A DNA stretch of 64,000 bases from Arenibacter nanhaiticus (GTDB lineage Bacteria; Bacteroidota; Bacteroidia; Flavobacteriales; Flavobacteriaceae): the NCBI RefSeq assembly GCF_900141935.1, contig NZ_FQYX01000001.1, positions 4,786-68,785 of the forward strand, read 5' to 3'. Position numbers and translations under genes: made by a program. Every line of letters starts with the position of its first letter. The stretch's first letter is position 1. Below the pieces are notes generated by a model. That model did not search any database. It worked only from the letters and a program-made list of their open reading frames with translations, and was not told where the DNA came from. This document shows, piece after piece, positions 11,080-20,378 of this stretch.

Positions 11080-13335
11080 TTAACGAATAACGGTTATAGT
11101 ACCTTGTTTTAAAATTTTCTTGGCTTTTTGAATGGTATAATAGAAGACCATGTTTTGTTTAGGAAAGATGGTAGTGGCTTGTGGCCAGTCATTATTGTAT
11201 TGAAATTGGTTAAAAACCTCTTCTCCTTTATGGTTATAAATAATAACGTTTATCTCTGGGTCTTTAGTATAGGTGTTAGGGAGAACCCACTGATCGTTAT
11301 AGCCGTCTCCGTTTGCCGTAACAACATTTGGAATGCTAAATGTATCTTGGTGACTCACGCTAAAGCCCTTGCTTATTTGACAGCCATTAAGGGTGGCCAA
11401 CAAGGTATAATTCCCTTCTCTACTAAGTTCAATTTCGTCTGTAGTGCTCAACAAGGTTTGGTCTTGGTAGTACCAAGCATAACTATCGGCCCCCCTAGCG
11501 GTGATGGTTTTACTGCTCCCTTCCCTAATAACCACTTCATTGTTAGTGATGTTCAGGCTAATAAGGGACTCGTCCATAGGTTTTATGGAGATGTTATTGG
11601 AGACCAAAGTACACCCGTTTTCTAAAAGCTCAAGAGAATAGGTTCCCGGGCTATTTACGGTTAAAACGGTACTCGTCTGGTGTAGGTTTTTGCCATCTTT
11701 CAACCAGTTAAATGTGGCTCCATTTAGATCGGTTGCTGTGCCGATACTAATTTCGGAACTATCGTTACAAAGTACCGTTGTTGCAGCATTTATGGTAAGG
11801 GCTTCATTGGTCATAAGAATTACATCCAGGGTATTGGAAGTGGGATTATAACCGTCTAAGTTTGCCACCAGTGTGTAGTTTCCATTTTCTTCAGAAGTGG
11901 TCAGGCTAATATTTTTTCCTGTCTCACTACTTATCGGTATTCCGTCCTTTTCCCATTGATAGGTAAAAGAGTTGACTAAGTCCAAGGTCACATCGGCCCT
12001 TGTACCATTTGGCAAAAGCGCGGTAATGGTGTCGACCTCCAAGACAATACTAGTATTATTGCAGTCGGTATATTCTGCGGCGTAGGCAATGCTTAGTTCG
12101 AAGGACGTAGGAGGGCTTATAAGAATCTTTTCAGAAATCTTTTCCGAGGTACATGCACCTCCGTTTTGGGTAACCTCCAAATAATATTCGCCAATAGCAT
12201 TGGCCAAATACGTTTTGTCGGTAGCCCCTGGAATGGCAATATTGTCCTTATACCATTGGTAAGTGGGGGTGTTGGCATCGGTGGTGGCCGATAATAAGCT
12301 GGTTTTTCCCGGCAGTAAAACGAGGGGGCCGGTCTTGTCTAGAGCGACCGTAAAATCATTTTCCAAGGTGATATTGATCCCTAAGGAACGTTCCATACAA
12401 ATGCGATCGCCATCTATTTCGACCGAATATTCCCCTTCAAAGCCTACTGAATTGGCATCCACGGTATAGTTATAGGCATCTACGATGGGGGCGGTTATAG
12501 GGAAGCCGTTCTTATACCAGGTATAGGTATAACCTTGGTCTTTAATATTGCTTTCTAGGACTAGGGATTCGCCACTGCACAATATGGTTTTTGGGGGAGG
12601 ATTAATAGCAATCCCCATACTACTGCCTTTTTTAATCTTTATACTATTGGATAGGGTATTGGCCGATCCGGAACAACTGGTCCCGTAATCAACTTCCACC
12701 ATATAAATTCCGGGTATGTCTATGCTAATAGCACTGCTTTTTTCACTTAACAACGTGCCGCTGCGATACCATTTATATTGATAATTGCCAGGATGGCTTA
12801 CGTTGTGTACTGCTAAGGTGATACTATTTCCGCTGCATAGGTCTATACGGCCACCAGCGGGGATAGTACCGTTGGCGTTTTGGCTGATGAGCAGGGAAGA
12901 TTTAAAATCTATATAATACATCTCAAAGGAATCCGAGGCTGGACTTATTTTAGCCGGACTGGTGCTTCGCACCCTGAATCTATAGGCTTCTCCACGGGTA
13001 TCTGTAGGCAAGGAAAACTTGATGTCAAAGTTAAAATTCGTATTTTTATCAGAGACCTTTGCCAATTCGGTGGGTGAACCAAAATTGCCGGATGCATCGG
13101 AGAGTTCTAATATAAACTGGTTATCGGCGTTTACGGTTGGCAACCAGGTAAAATTTACATAGTATTCGTTAAAATCTGCCGACGCACAGGCGGCCGTCCA
13201 AATAGAATTCCCTGCTATAGTAGGATTATCTGCCGGAGTGGGTTTGTTCAATGTTTGCCCAAATAAGGAGGCGGCACCTAAAAAAAGGTAACAGAGAAAA
13301 AGGAACGGAAGGCTGTTTTTAAGGCTCGGTGTCAT
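11080..13335 (-). CDS. Secreted Ig-like protein with gliding-motility (T9SS type B) C-terminal domain
   Basis: The protein has 751 aa. A signal peptide (about 1-27, ending LFGQ) is followed by a fibronectin-like region and several Ig-like/PKD-like domains with recurring W-(F/Y)-K-(D/N)-G and GxYxxxV motifs. The last 85 residues form a gliding-motility-associated C-terminal domain (FSIPNVVTANGDGYND, IIYNHKGEEVF, FYYTI), the type B sorting signal for T9SS export. It is the first gene of the minus-strand cluster ending in the SprB-like adhesin; in F. johnsoniae sprC and sprD hold a comparable place, but I see no specific evidence that this is either. It is probably a surface protein accompanying the adhesin. 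Confidence 0.82.
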   Translation of the reverse strand: MTPSLKNSLPFLFLCYLFLGAASLFGQTLNKPTPADNPTIAGNSIWTAACASADFNEYYVNFTWLPTVNADNQFILELSDASGNFGSPTELAKVSDKNTNFNFDIKFSLPTDTRGEAYRFRVRSTSPAKISPASDSFEMYYIDFKSSLLISQNANGTIPAGGRIDLCSGNSITLAVHNVSHPGNYQYKWYRSGTLLSEKSSAISIDIPGIYMVEVDYGTSCSGSANTLSNSIKIKKGSSMGIAINPPPKTILCSGESLVLESNIKDQGYTYTWYKNGFPITAPIVDAYNYTVDANSVGFEGEYSVEIDGDRICMERSLGINITLENDFTVALDKTGPLVLLPGKTSLLSATTDANTPTYQWYKDNIAIPGATDKTYLANAIGEYYLEVTQNGGACTSEKISEKILISPPTSFELSIAYAAEYTDCNNTSIVLEVDTITALLPNGTRADVTLDLVNSFTYQWEKDGIPISSETGKNISLTTSEENGNYTLVANLDGYNPTSNTLDVILMTNEALTINAATTVLCNDSSEISIGTATDLNGATFNWLKDGKNLHQTSTVLTVNSPGTYSLELLENGCTLVSNNISIKPMDESLISLNITNNEVVIREGSSKTITARGADSYAWYYQDQTLLSTTDEIELSREGNYTLLATLNGCQISKGFSVSHQDTFSIPNVVTANGDGYNDQWVLPNTYTKDPEINVIIYNHKGEEVFNQFQYNNDWPQATTIFPKQNMVFYYTIQKAKKILKQGTITVIR

Positions 13336-13588
13336 AATATATGGTGGTTTGGGCCACTGTTGGTGAATCGTTTGTAGGGTTGCCTACTGAAAACCATGGG
13401 CAGTGGTTTGGGGTCCATGATGGCAGCAAAAAAAACTGTATCCCCGATTTTTTCGCTGTTGCCTAACAAATATGGAGAATGGACAAGGCTTATTAAAGTT
13501 TAAGTTGTAAGGCTAAATAAATGTGTTGTGAAAAGGGCTTTCTTGTATGGTATACGCTTTTTATAGTACGCTTTATCTGCATTTTATA

Positions 13589-13596
13589 TACATTTG
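13589..13596 (+). promoter_or_regulatory. -7 promoter element (TACATTTG) of glnS
   Basis: TACATTTG matches the Bacteroidota TAnnTTTG element and lies 18 bp before the glnS ATG at 13615. No good -33 TTTG was found at the usual spacing. A longer TTG-start reading frame would begin inside this element, which argues against that start. Confidence 0.55.
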
Positions 13597-13614
13597 TGCA
13601 ACAAAAAAAAGAAT

Positions 13615-15300
13615 ATGAGTGAAGGGTCAAAATCGCTGAATTTTATAGAGCATATTGTAGAGGAAGATTTAAGCAATGGTTTTGCAAAAGAGAAGCTTCG
13701 TTTTCGTTTTCCACCAGAGCCCAATGGGTATTTACACATTGGTCATGCGAGTTCTATTTGCCTTAATTTTGGATTGGGCTTACGGTATAAAGCTCCGGTA
13801 AATCTTCGTTTTGACGATACCAATCCTGCCAAGGAAGAGCAGGAATATGTCGATGCTATCAAAAGAGATGTAGAATGGTTGGGTTTCAAATGGGATACAG
13901 AATGTTTTGCATCAGATTATTTTCAACAATTATACGATTGGGCCATTGTGCTTATCAAACAGGGCAAGGCCTATGTAGATAGCCAGTCGTCTGCAGAAAT
14001 AGCCGCCCAAAAAGGAACCCCTACCGAGGCAGGAAAGCCAAGTCCGTTCAGAGAGCGCTCGGTAGAAGAAAACTTGGAGCTTTTCCAAGCGATGAAGGAA
14101 GGGAAATTTAAGGAAGGCGAGCATGTTCTAAGAGCTAAAATAGACATGGCTTCTTCCAATATGCTTATGCGCGATCCTTTGATGTACCGTATCTTACACC
14201 GTCCGCATCACAGAACAAATACCGATTGGTGTATTTATCCAATGTACGATTGGGCCCATGGGGAGAGCGATTATGTGGAGCAGGTATCCCATTCTTTCTG
14301 TACCTTAGAATTTGCCATGCACAGAGAATTGTACGATTGGTTCTTGGATCAGGTTGTCGACGAAAATAAGGTACGTCCAAAACAGCGCGAATTTGCCAGA
14401 AGGAATTTTAGCCATACGGTGGTGAGCAAGCGGAAACTCTTGCAATTGGTAGAACAGGGATTTGTCTCTGGATGGGACGATCCTAGAATGCCTACCATTT
14501 CTGGGTTGAGACGAAGAGGGTATACGCCAGAGTCTTTGATCAATTTTGCCAATACCATCGGAATTGCCAAAAGAGAAAACGTGGTCGATGTTTCATTGTT
14601 GGAATTTCATGTCAGGGAACATTTAAATAAAATAGCCCCTAGGGTGATGGCGGTCTTAGATCCATTAAAGGTGGTCCTTACCAATTACCCAGAAGGAGAG
14701 GAAGAGTGGTTGGAAGCAGAAAATAACCCCGAAGACGAGGCAGCAGGATCTAGACAACTGCCTTTCTCAAGAGAATTATATATAGAAAAGGATGACTTTA
14801 AAGAAGAAGCCAACAGGAAATTCTTTAGGTTAAAATTAGGGGGTGAAGTACGACTGAAGAACGGTTATATTATAAAAGCCGAGAGCTGTACAAAAGATGC
14901 CGATGGGAATATTACGGAGGTGCAATGTACCTATGACCCAAAAAGTAAAAGTGGGAGTGGTACCGAGGAAAGCCTTAGAAAGGTAAAAGGGACCCTGCAT
15001 TGGGTTTCTGCCCCTCATGCCGTTTCCGCAGAAGTGCGCTTGTACGATAGACTTTTTATGGATGAAACGCCAGATGGTCATAAAGACCGTGACTTCTTGG
15101 AATTTATCAATAAGGATTCCCTGCAGGTGATTAATGCCTTTGTAGAGCCAAGTTTAAAAAATGCAGTCCCTGAAGATCGTTTTCAATTTCAGCGAACCGG
15201 ATATTTCAATGTGGACAAAGAGTCTACTTCCGAAAAACTTATTTTTAACAGAACGGTTGGCTTAAGGGACAGTTGGGCGAAAATTCAACAAAAAAATTAA
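13615..15300 (+). CDS. glnS: Glutaminyl-tRNA synthetase
   Basis: The protein has 561 aa from the ATG at 13615 (MSEGSKSLNFIEHI), the start that fits family N-termini; a TTG seven codons upstream is rejected because it lies in the promoter. It charges tRNA-Gln with glutamine in the cytosol. The class I signatures are present: HIGH-type PPEPNGYLHIGHAS near the start and VVSKRKL as the KMSKS-type loop near residue 263. The anticodon-binding beta-barrel domains follow after about residue 330. The gene is divergent from the gliding cluster and is followed by a strong terminator, so it is probably monocistronic. Confidence 0.95.
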   Translation: MSEGSKSLNFIEHIVEEDLSNGFAKEKLRFRFPPEPNGYLHIGHASSICLNFGLGLRYKAPVNLRFDDTNPAKEEQEYVDAIKRDVEWLGFKWDTECFASDYFQQLYDWAIVLIKQGKAYVDSQSSAEIAAQKGTPTEAGKPSPFRERSVEENLELFQAMKEGKFKEGEHVLRAKIDMASSNMLMRDPLMYRILHRPHHRTNTDWCIYPMYDWAHGESDYVEQVSHSFCTLEFAMHRELYDWFLDQVVDENKVRPKQREFARRNFSHTVVSKRKLLQLVEQGFVSGWDDPRMPTISGLRRRGYTPESLINFANTIGIAKRENVVDVSLLEFHVREHLNKIAPRVMAVLDPLKVVLTNYPEGEEEWLEAENNPEDEAAGSRQLPFSRELYIEKDDFKEEANRKFFRLKLGGEVRLKNGYIIKAESCTKDADGNITEVQCTYDPKSKSGSGTEESLRKVKGTLHWVSAPHAVSAEVRLYDRLFMDETPDGHKDRDFLEFINKDSLQVINAFVEPSLKNAVPEDRFQFQRTGYFNVDKESTSEKLIFNRTVGLRDSWAKIQQKN

Positions 15301-15351
15301 GCATAGAATAAGCTTATCGATATCAATATAACCATTGGTATTTTTTATTAA

Positions 15352-15394
15352 AAACCACCTCTTTACAGCGTATTTGAGGTGGTTTCTTTTTTTG
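15352..15394 (+). terminator. Rho-independent terminator of glnS
   Basis: AAACCACCTC (15352-15361) pairs perfectly with GAGGTGGTTT (15376-15385) and is followed by a T-rich run (CTTTTTTT). Confidence 0.88.
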
Positions 15395-15706
15395 GCAATA
15401 TATTTATATACTTATTTTGGTTTTCGCGCAATAGAGGGCCTCAAATCGATTTTTAGGCTCAAAAAACGGCTAGAAATAGGTTTTGGGTGTTTTGTGGGCA
15501 ATGTAGCTGCAGTGTGATAGTATCTCGGCAGTTTATAGAAACATTATATTGAGAAAACAGAAAACCTTACGATTATAAAAGCTCAAGGTCGTTATTCTTG
15601 CCCTAAAACGGTTTCTTTATACTTTTAACAAGTATTAACACGTATTTAGCGCTAATTCCCGTATCTTAATGGATGTAAGAACTATTAATCAAAAAAAACA
15701 CAAATT
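15395..15706. other. Intergenic region upstream of the YtxH operon
   Basis: About 310 bp without a convincing gene. A 60-codon open frame beginning in the glnS terminator has no recognisable content. A TATCTTAA near 15662 could be a weak -7 element for the downstream operon. Confidence 0.4.
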
Positions 15707-16036
15707 ATGCAGAACAACAGTGGAAATACTTTATTAGCCTTACTAACCGGAGCCGCCATTGGGGCTGGTATTGGAATTCTATACGCTCCCGAAAAGGGGG
15801 AGAAAACCCGTAAAAAAATTAGAAAAAAGGCTAAAAAAACCTCAGACGATCTCAGTTCTAGGCTGTCTCACGCCAAAGATGAACTTACCAAAACGGCAAA
15901 TGCCAAGAAAGTGGACTTTGAACACAAACTAGATGAAACAATCTCCAATATGAGTTATAAGGCCGATGATATTATCAGCGCCTTAGAAACCAAATTAGCC
16001 GATTTAAAGAAAAAGAATGCAGATCTTCACAAATAG
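15707..16036 (+). CDS. YtxH domain-containing envelope protein
   Basis: The protein has 109 aa. One N-terminal Gly/Ala-rich membrane segment (LLALLTGAAIGAGIGILYAP, about residues 8-27) is followed by EKGEKTRKKI and a long Lys/Asp-rich helical tail, the standard YtxH (GvpP-like) arrangement. The role is not well defined; the family is often induced by stress. It heads a three-gene operon: the next start is 12 bp after its stop. Confidence 0.88.
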   Translation: MQNNSGNTLLALLTGAAIGAGIGILYAPEKGEKTRKKIRKKAKKTSDDLSSRLSHAKDELTKTANAKKVDFEHKLDETISNMSYKADDIISALETKLADLKKKNADLHK

Positions 16037-16047
16037 GAAATAAGATT

Positions 16048-16395
16048 ATGGCCATAGAGGAATTAAAAGAAAATTTATCGGAGGCCGACAAAAACCTTCG
16101 TTCCTATGTAGATAATACCGCTGAGTATTACAAGTTAAAGAGCTTTAAATTATTTATGCGGGGAGTAGTGACCATGGCCAAAGTTCTTTTGGTGGGCGGG
16201 GTAGCGCTCTTGGCATTGTTTATCGTTTCCTTGGCAGGGGCCTTCGGCATTGGCCAAGCCCTTGAAAATACCTTTTTGGGTTTTTTGTTTGTGGGCTTGT
16301 TTTATATGCTGATCGGAATGATGTGTTATTGGTTCCGGCACAAATTGGATAAACCTATCCTAAAAAAGTTTTCTAAATATTATTTTGAGGAATAG
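16048..16395 (+). CDS. Phage-holin-family-like small membrane protein
   Basis: The protein has 115 aa. A charged helical N-terminus (about 1-40) is followed by two membrane segments (about 45-72 and 78-97) and a basic tail. This matches the phage holin 3_6-type family that accompanies YtxH proteins in flavobacteria; there is no phage context. It is probably an inner-membrane protein that works with its neighbour. The downstream gene starts 3 bp after the stop. Confidence 0.75.
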   Translation: MAIEELKENLSEADKNLRSYVDNTAEYYKLKSFKLFMRGVVTMAKVLLVGGVALLALFIVSLAGAFGIGQALENTFLGFLFVGLFYMLIGMMCYWFRHKLDKPILKKFSKYYFEE

Positions 16396-16398
16396 AGT

Positions 16399-16617
16399 AT
16401 GAGAAAGACTTCTTTTAACTCCTTTGAGGAGATTGATACTGAACTGAAGGTTCTGAAATTGCAAAAGAATATCAATAAAGAATTGATACGGTTTAATGTA
16501 AACAAGGCCAAAGCTACTGTCGCTCCCAAAAATCTATTAGGAGGAGTAGGGGGAACGGTACAAAAGGTTGTTCTTTCCTTCGTTATCAATAAGATTCTTA
16601 AAAAAATAAGACGGTAA
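16399..16617 (+). CDS. Small conserved protein of the YtxH operon (DUF6327-like)
   Basis: The protein has 72 aa and begins KTSFNSFEEIDTELKVLKLQ, followed by a basic helix and a hydrophobic C-terminus (GGVGGTVQKVVLSFVIN). This pattern resembles the DUF6327 family found as the third gene of YtxH-holin operons; the family number is from memory. Function unknown. The tight spacing to the two genes before it supports cotranscription. Confidence 0.7.
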   Translation: MRKTSFNSFEEIDTELKVLKLQKNINKELIRFNVNKAKATVAPKNLLGGVGGTVQKVVLSFVINKILKKIRR

Positions 16618-16737
16618 TACCAATTGTTATTTTTAATCCTAATAAGAAGGAATTACAAACTCATCCCAGTAGGGTAGTGGTTTCAATTGGCGCTGTTCAT
16701 AGGTAGTGTTTCCGCGCTAATACACCCTTGGTTTCTT

Positions 16738-16769
16738 GGGCATTCCCCCTATGGGTCGCTCTTTGCGCT
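16738..16769 (-). repeat. Degraded fragment of the 90-bp dispersed element
   Basis: GGGCATTCCCCCTATGGGTC and the following CGCTCTTTGCGCT match one end of the 90-bp element (GGGCGTTCCCCTATCGGGTC...) with several changes; the rest of the element is missing. A nearby AGTTATGCGAATTATCTATG recalls the 33-bp partner. Confidence 0.55.
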
Positions 16770-17180
16770 AATACGACTTCAGTTATGCGAATTATCTATG
16801 ACCGTTAATAACCAGTAAATAGCTGGGGTTGGAAACTGGGTAATATATAAAACCATAGTTTGCTGGCGCTATCGCCACACCCTTGACCGTATAGGAATAG
16901 AATACGCTGACAGCCATATATTAGAAACATCCAATGCTCTCCTTACCTTTAGGATAGCAGGCTATCTCCATTGCTAATCGGTTATTGTTCTCTTGTCCAT
17001 GTCCATGCCTGAAACAAATTACGGCCAGATATTTCTGCATTGTTGGGGTATATAAGGGCAGTGTTGTAATCCTAAACTATTCTGCGAACAGTAATAGCTT
17101 TCCTTGTCCTACGCCCTGGTAAATACTGGTTCCAGATTCATGGAAACATTTTTACTTTAATCCAATTGGTACATTTATTT

Positions 17181-17260
17181 GCGTTAGGGACCGCGGCGGC
17201 ATCCCCGCAGCAAGGCAAGGGATATAGCCAAGGGCCCGCCCGACGAAGGAGGGAACGCCC
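17181..17260 (+). repeat. Dispersed intergenic element, B variant (80 bp)
   Basis: Begins GCGTTAGGGACCGCGGCGGC and ends GGGAACGCCC, sharing its ends and the GCGGCATCC core with the A variant but with a different centre (ATCCC...GGGAT stem). The second B copy is at 28995-29071. Confidence 0.8.
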
Positions 17261-17447
17261 AAAATAAAAGTCCAATCGGTATTATGGGTTTGCCTAAGGG
17301 TCTGAAAGTTGGTTTGCCATTAATCCTTCCCAATAAAAATTTGGCAAATATGCTTTTATGGCTTAAAAAGTTGGCAGATTTTAAAATGAATGCAGATATA
17401 AAGAACTAGAATTCCCTGTGGGGAGTAGCAAAATTTAAGCATCAAAA

Positions 17448-17488
17448 AAGCCTTTTGATCTTCTGTAAATAGAAAAATCAAAAGGCTT
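17448..17488 (-). terminator. Terminator of the SPFH gene
   Basis: AAGCCTTTTGAT (17448-17459) pairs with ATCAAAAGGCTT (17477-17488), a 12-bp perfect stem; on the minus strand a T run follows. It lies 20 bp past the stop at 17509. Confidence 0.88.
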
Positions 17489-17508
17489 ACCAAGAGGTTG
17501 TTTAATGC

Positions 17509-18441
17509 TTACTTTTCGTCTTCGTTCTCGGCATTTTTTAATTTCATGGACTCACCGATCATGTTACTGGCGGTAAAAGAGGCCACCATATTGTTTAACA
17601 TATCGCTTCCTGCCTGTGGAGAATTTGGCAATAGGATTAAATTGGTGTTGGTCGCTTCGCCTATAGACTGTAGGGTATCGTAATGCTGTGTTACCACGAT
17701 CAGGGCAGAGGCTTCTTGGGAATTGATACCTACTTTGTTCAGCACTTCTACGGATTCTTCTAAGCCTCGGGCAATTTCCCTACGCTGGTCTGCAATACCC
17801 TGTCCTTGTAATCGTTTGCTCTCGGCCTCGGCCTTGGCTTTTTCTACAATTAGAATTCTGGCCGCATCCCCTTCGAATTGGGCGGCGATTTTTTCGCGTT
17901 CAGAGGCATTGATACGGTTCATAGCTTCCTTTACCTGGGCATCCGGATCGATATCCGTAACCAGGGTTTTTATGATATCGTAGCCGTAATCGAACATCGC
18001 TTGCTGTAGTTCGGTCTTAACGGCAATAGCGATATCGTCCTTCTTTACAAAAACATCATCTAATTTCATTTTGGGAACCTCGGCCCTAACCACATCAAAC
18101 ACGTAGGAGGTGATCTGATCGTGGGGATATTCTAATTGGTAAAAGGCCTCATATACCTTGTCTTTAAGGACAACATACTGTACGGACACCTTCAATTTTA
18201 CAAAAACATCGTCCAAGGTTTTGGTCTCTACAATAACATCTAACTGCTGAATCTTTAATCCAACCCGGGTCACTACCCGATCTATAATCGGAATTTTGAA
18301 CTGTAAACCAGATGTTCTAATGCTGTGGAATTTTCCAAAGCGTTCTATAATGGCTGCAGTTTGTTGTTTTACCGTAAATAGGGAAGACAACAGCAAAAGG
18401 ACCCCTATGAATAATAGCGGTAGTAAATAAAATTGTTCCAT
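17509..18441 (-). CDS. SPFH/band 7 domain protein (stomatin/prohibitin family)
   Basis: The protein has 310 aa. An N-terminal membrane anchor (about 4-24, LLPLLFIGVLLLLSSLF) is followed by a band 7 domain (TVKQQTAAIIERFGKF onward, to about residue 190) and an Ala/Glu/Lys-rich coiled coil (about 170-225) that drives oligomer formation, then a short polar tail. This is the stomatin-like arrangement (membrane microdomain scaffold). No NfeD partner gene adjoins it. Both ends are flanked by terminators, so it is probably monocistronic. Confidence 0.88.
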   Translation of the reverse strand: MEQFYLLPLLFIGVLLLLSSLFTVKQQTAAIIERFGKFHSIRTSGLQFKIPIIDRVVTRVGLKIQQLDVIVETKTLDDVFVKLKVSVQYVVLKDKVYEAFYQLEYPHDQITSYVFDVVRAEVPKMKLDDVFVKKDDIAIAVKTELQQAMFDYGYDIIKTLVTDIDPDAQVKEAMNRINASEREKIAAQFEGDAARILIVEKAKAEAESKRLQGQGIADQRREIARGLEESVEVLNKVGINSQEASALIVVTQHYDTLQSIGEATNTNLILLPNSPQAGSDMLNNMVASFTASNMIGESMKLKNAENEDEK

Positions 18442-18536
18442 AATTGTACATTAGAATTAAGTACTGAATTTACAAAAGACTTTCCTAACAACTAGGAGTT
18501 TGGACCTTTATATTTTATTCTATTTGGTACAAAAAA

Positions 18537-18575
18537 AAACCGGCAGGCCGTAATGTCTATACCGCCTACCGGTTT
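18537..18575 (-). terminator. Terminator of gltX
   Basis: AAACCGGCAGGC (18537-18548) pairs with GCCTACCGGTTT (18564-18575) with one mismatch; on the minus strand nine T residues follow. Confidence 0.88.
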
Positions 18576-18608
18576 ATATAAAAGTATTAAAGTTTCTTTG
18601 GCCTGTTA

Positions 18609-20120
18609 CTACAGGGCAGCGATAGCTTTTTTTATTCTTTCGATACTATCTTCCTTCCCTATCATCGCTATTATATCGAAGATGTGAGGACCTTTCATAT
18701 CTCCAACAATCACTAATCTAAGTGGCGGCATAACCTTCCCAAAAGATAGTTCCTGTGCCGCGATCCATTCTTTTACAACTGTTTCTACATTCGCAGAACT
18801 GAAATCGGTAATGCCTTCCAAGACAACCACCAATTGGCCCATGATGTCAGCTGTATCTTCCTTCCACTGCTTTTTAACGGCTTTTTCGTTGTAGGTAGTT
18901 GGTGCCGCATAAAAGTAGTCGCTTAAATCCCATAAATCGCTTATAAAGGCTGCGCGTTCCTTAATTAACGAAATCACCTCGGTCATATACCCCACCGATG
19001 TACGGTCGGCTGCTATGGGTAAGTTCTTGGCTTCTAAAATAGGTCTAAAGGCTTTAGCAAGGGAAGTATTGCTTTTCTCTTGCATATAGTGCTGATTATA
19101 CCATTTGGTCTTATCTGGGTCGAATCGAGCTCCCGATTTGTTTACCCTTTCTATACTAAAGATATCTGTGAGTTCTTCTAGGCTGAAAATTTCCTGTTCC
19201 GTACCGGGGTTCCATCCCAATAGGGCCAAAAAGTTAACAACGGCTTCTGGGAAATACCCTTCTTCTCGGTAGCCTTTTGCATCTTTCCAAGAAAGTGGGA
19301 ATACTGGAAATCCTAGTTTCTCCCCGTCCCTTTTGCTCAATTTACCCTTGCCAACCGGTTTCATAATTAATGGTAAATGGGCAAATTCCGGAGCCTCCCA
19401 ATCAAAGGCACTATAAAGCAGTTGGTGCAAGGCCATGGATGGTAGCCATTCTTCGCCTCGGATAACGTGGGTAATTTCCATTAGGTGATCGTCGACAATA
19501 TTGGCTAAGTGATAGGTGGGCATCCCATCGCTTTTAAACAATACTTTGTCGTCCAAAATATTGGTATCAATATGTATACTGCCCCTAATGAGGTCTTTTA
19601 AATGTAATTTTTGATCTTGTGGCGATTTAAACCTGATTACGTATGCTGCCCCGGAAGCTAATTTTTCCTGGGTTTCTTCCTGACTTAAAGAAAGGGAGTT
19701 GGACAGCTGTAAGCGATTGTGCCAATTATAGATAAAAGTCTTGCCATTGACCTCGTATTCCTTTCTGGTCTCATCTAGCTCTTCTGCGGTGTCAAAGGCG
19801 TAATAGGCGTGTCCTTTCTCGATCAATATGTCCGCATATTTTTTATATAAATCCTTGCGTTCACTTTGTCTATAAGGACCAAATCCGGCTTCTTTTCCTG
19901 GACCTTCGTCATACGGAATATTACACCAGTTTAGGGCATCTATAATATATTGTTCCGCTCCTTCTACATAGCGATTTTGGTCGGTATCTTCTATTCTAAG
20001 GATAAAATCTCCTCCGTGTTTTTTAGCAAAGAGATAATTAAATAGGGCGGTACGAACACCACCGATGTGCAGCGCTCCGGTTGGGCTGGGTGCAAAACGA
20101 ACACGTACTTTCTTACTCAT
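18609..20120 (-). CDS. gltX: Glutamyl-tRNA synthetase
   Basis: The protein has 503 aa, the normal bacterial length. It attaches glutamate to tRNA-Glu. HIGH-type motif APSPTGALHIGGVRTALFNY at residues 10-29, ILRIEDTDQ shortly after, and KLSKRDG as the KMSKS loop near residue 262. The second class I synthetase of the window, glnS, lies 3.3 kb away on the other strand, so charging of tRNA-Gln should be direct. A well-formed promoter precedes it and a terminator follows. Confidence 0.96.
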   Translation of the reverse strand: MSKKVRVRFAPSPTGALHIGGVRTALFNYLFAKKHGGDFILRIEDTDQNRYVEGAEQYIIDALNWCNIPYDEGPGKEAGFGPYRQSERKDLYKKYADILIEKGHAYYAFDTAEELDETRKEYEVNGKTFIYNWHNRLQLSNSLSLSQEETQEKLASGAAYVIRFKSPQDQKLHLKDLIRGSIHIDTNILDDKVLFKSDGMPTYHLANIVDDHLMEITHVIRGEEWLPSMALHQLLYSAFDWEAPEFAHLPLIMKPVGKGKLSKRDGEKLGFPVFPLSWKDAKGYREEGYFPEAVVNFLALLGWNPGTEQEIFSLEELTDIFSIERVNKSGARFDPDKTKWYNQHYMQEKSNTSLAKAFRPILEAKNLPIAADRTSVGYMTEVISLIKERAAFISDLWDLSDYFYAAPTTYNEKAVKKQWKEDTADIMGQLVVVLEGITDFSSANVETVVKEWIAAQELSFGKVMPPLRLVIVGDMKGPHIFDIIAMIGKEDSIERIKKAIAAL

Positions 20121-20138
20121 AGACTTTTATTTTGAACG

Positions 20139-20169
20139 CAAAGATAATGCAAGCCCGGTAACTCCCAAA
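20139..20169 (-). promoter_or_regulatory. gltX promoter, TTTG-N19-TATCTTTG
   Basis: On the minus strand TTTG (20166-20169) is followed after exactly 19 bases by TATCTTTG (20139-20146), the consensus Bacteroidota sigma-A promoter. The gltX ATG is 18 bases downstream. Confidence 0.8.
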
Positions 20170-20378
20170 GAGGAACCAAGATATACTCGGTAAAGCACAG
20201 TTTTTTAAAAGCGCAATGGGAGGGGGTCGGACTAGGAACAAAATGGATTGATTTTTAGTGGAAGCAGGATTTGGATGTTCGCCTTCGCATCTATCAAGCT
20301 TGGAATAGTTGCTTTTTAACAGTATTTTGATGTAAATCTTTTTACTATGCAGTAACTTGGTGTAAAATATTTACCGTT

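Larger units (their letters stand above)
16618..17447. other. Long non-coding stretch with repeat remnants
   Basis: I see no sustained coding frame on either strand. The stretch holds a degraded copy of the 90-bp dispersed element (16738-16769), a degraded match to its 33-bp partner (about 16780-16812) and a complete copy of the short B variant (17181-17260). It may be decayed accessory DNA. Confidence 0.6.

Noticed and set aside
13594-13614. Seven-codon N-terminal extension of glnS from a TTG
   Set aside because: The TTG is part of the TACATTTG promoter element, and the protein from the ATG at 13615 matches the family start.
15335-15517. 60-codon + strand frame after glnS
   Set aside because: It runs through the glnS terminator and has no recognisable content or start signals.
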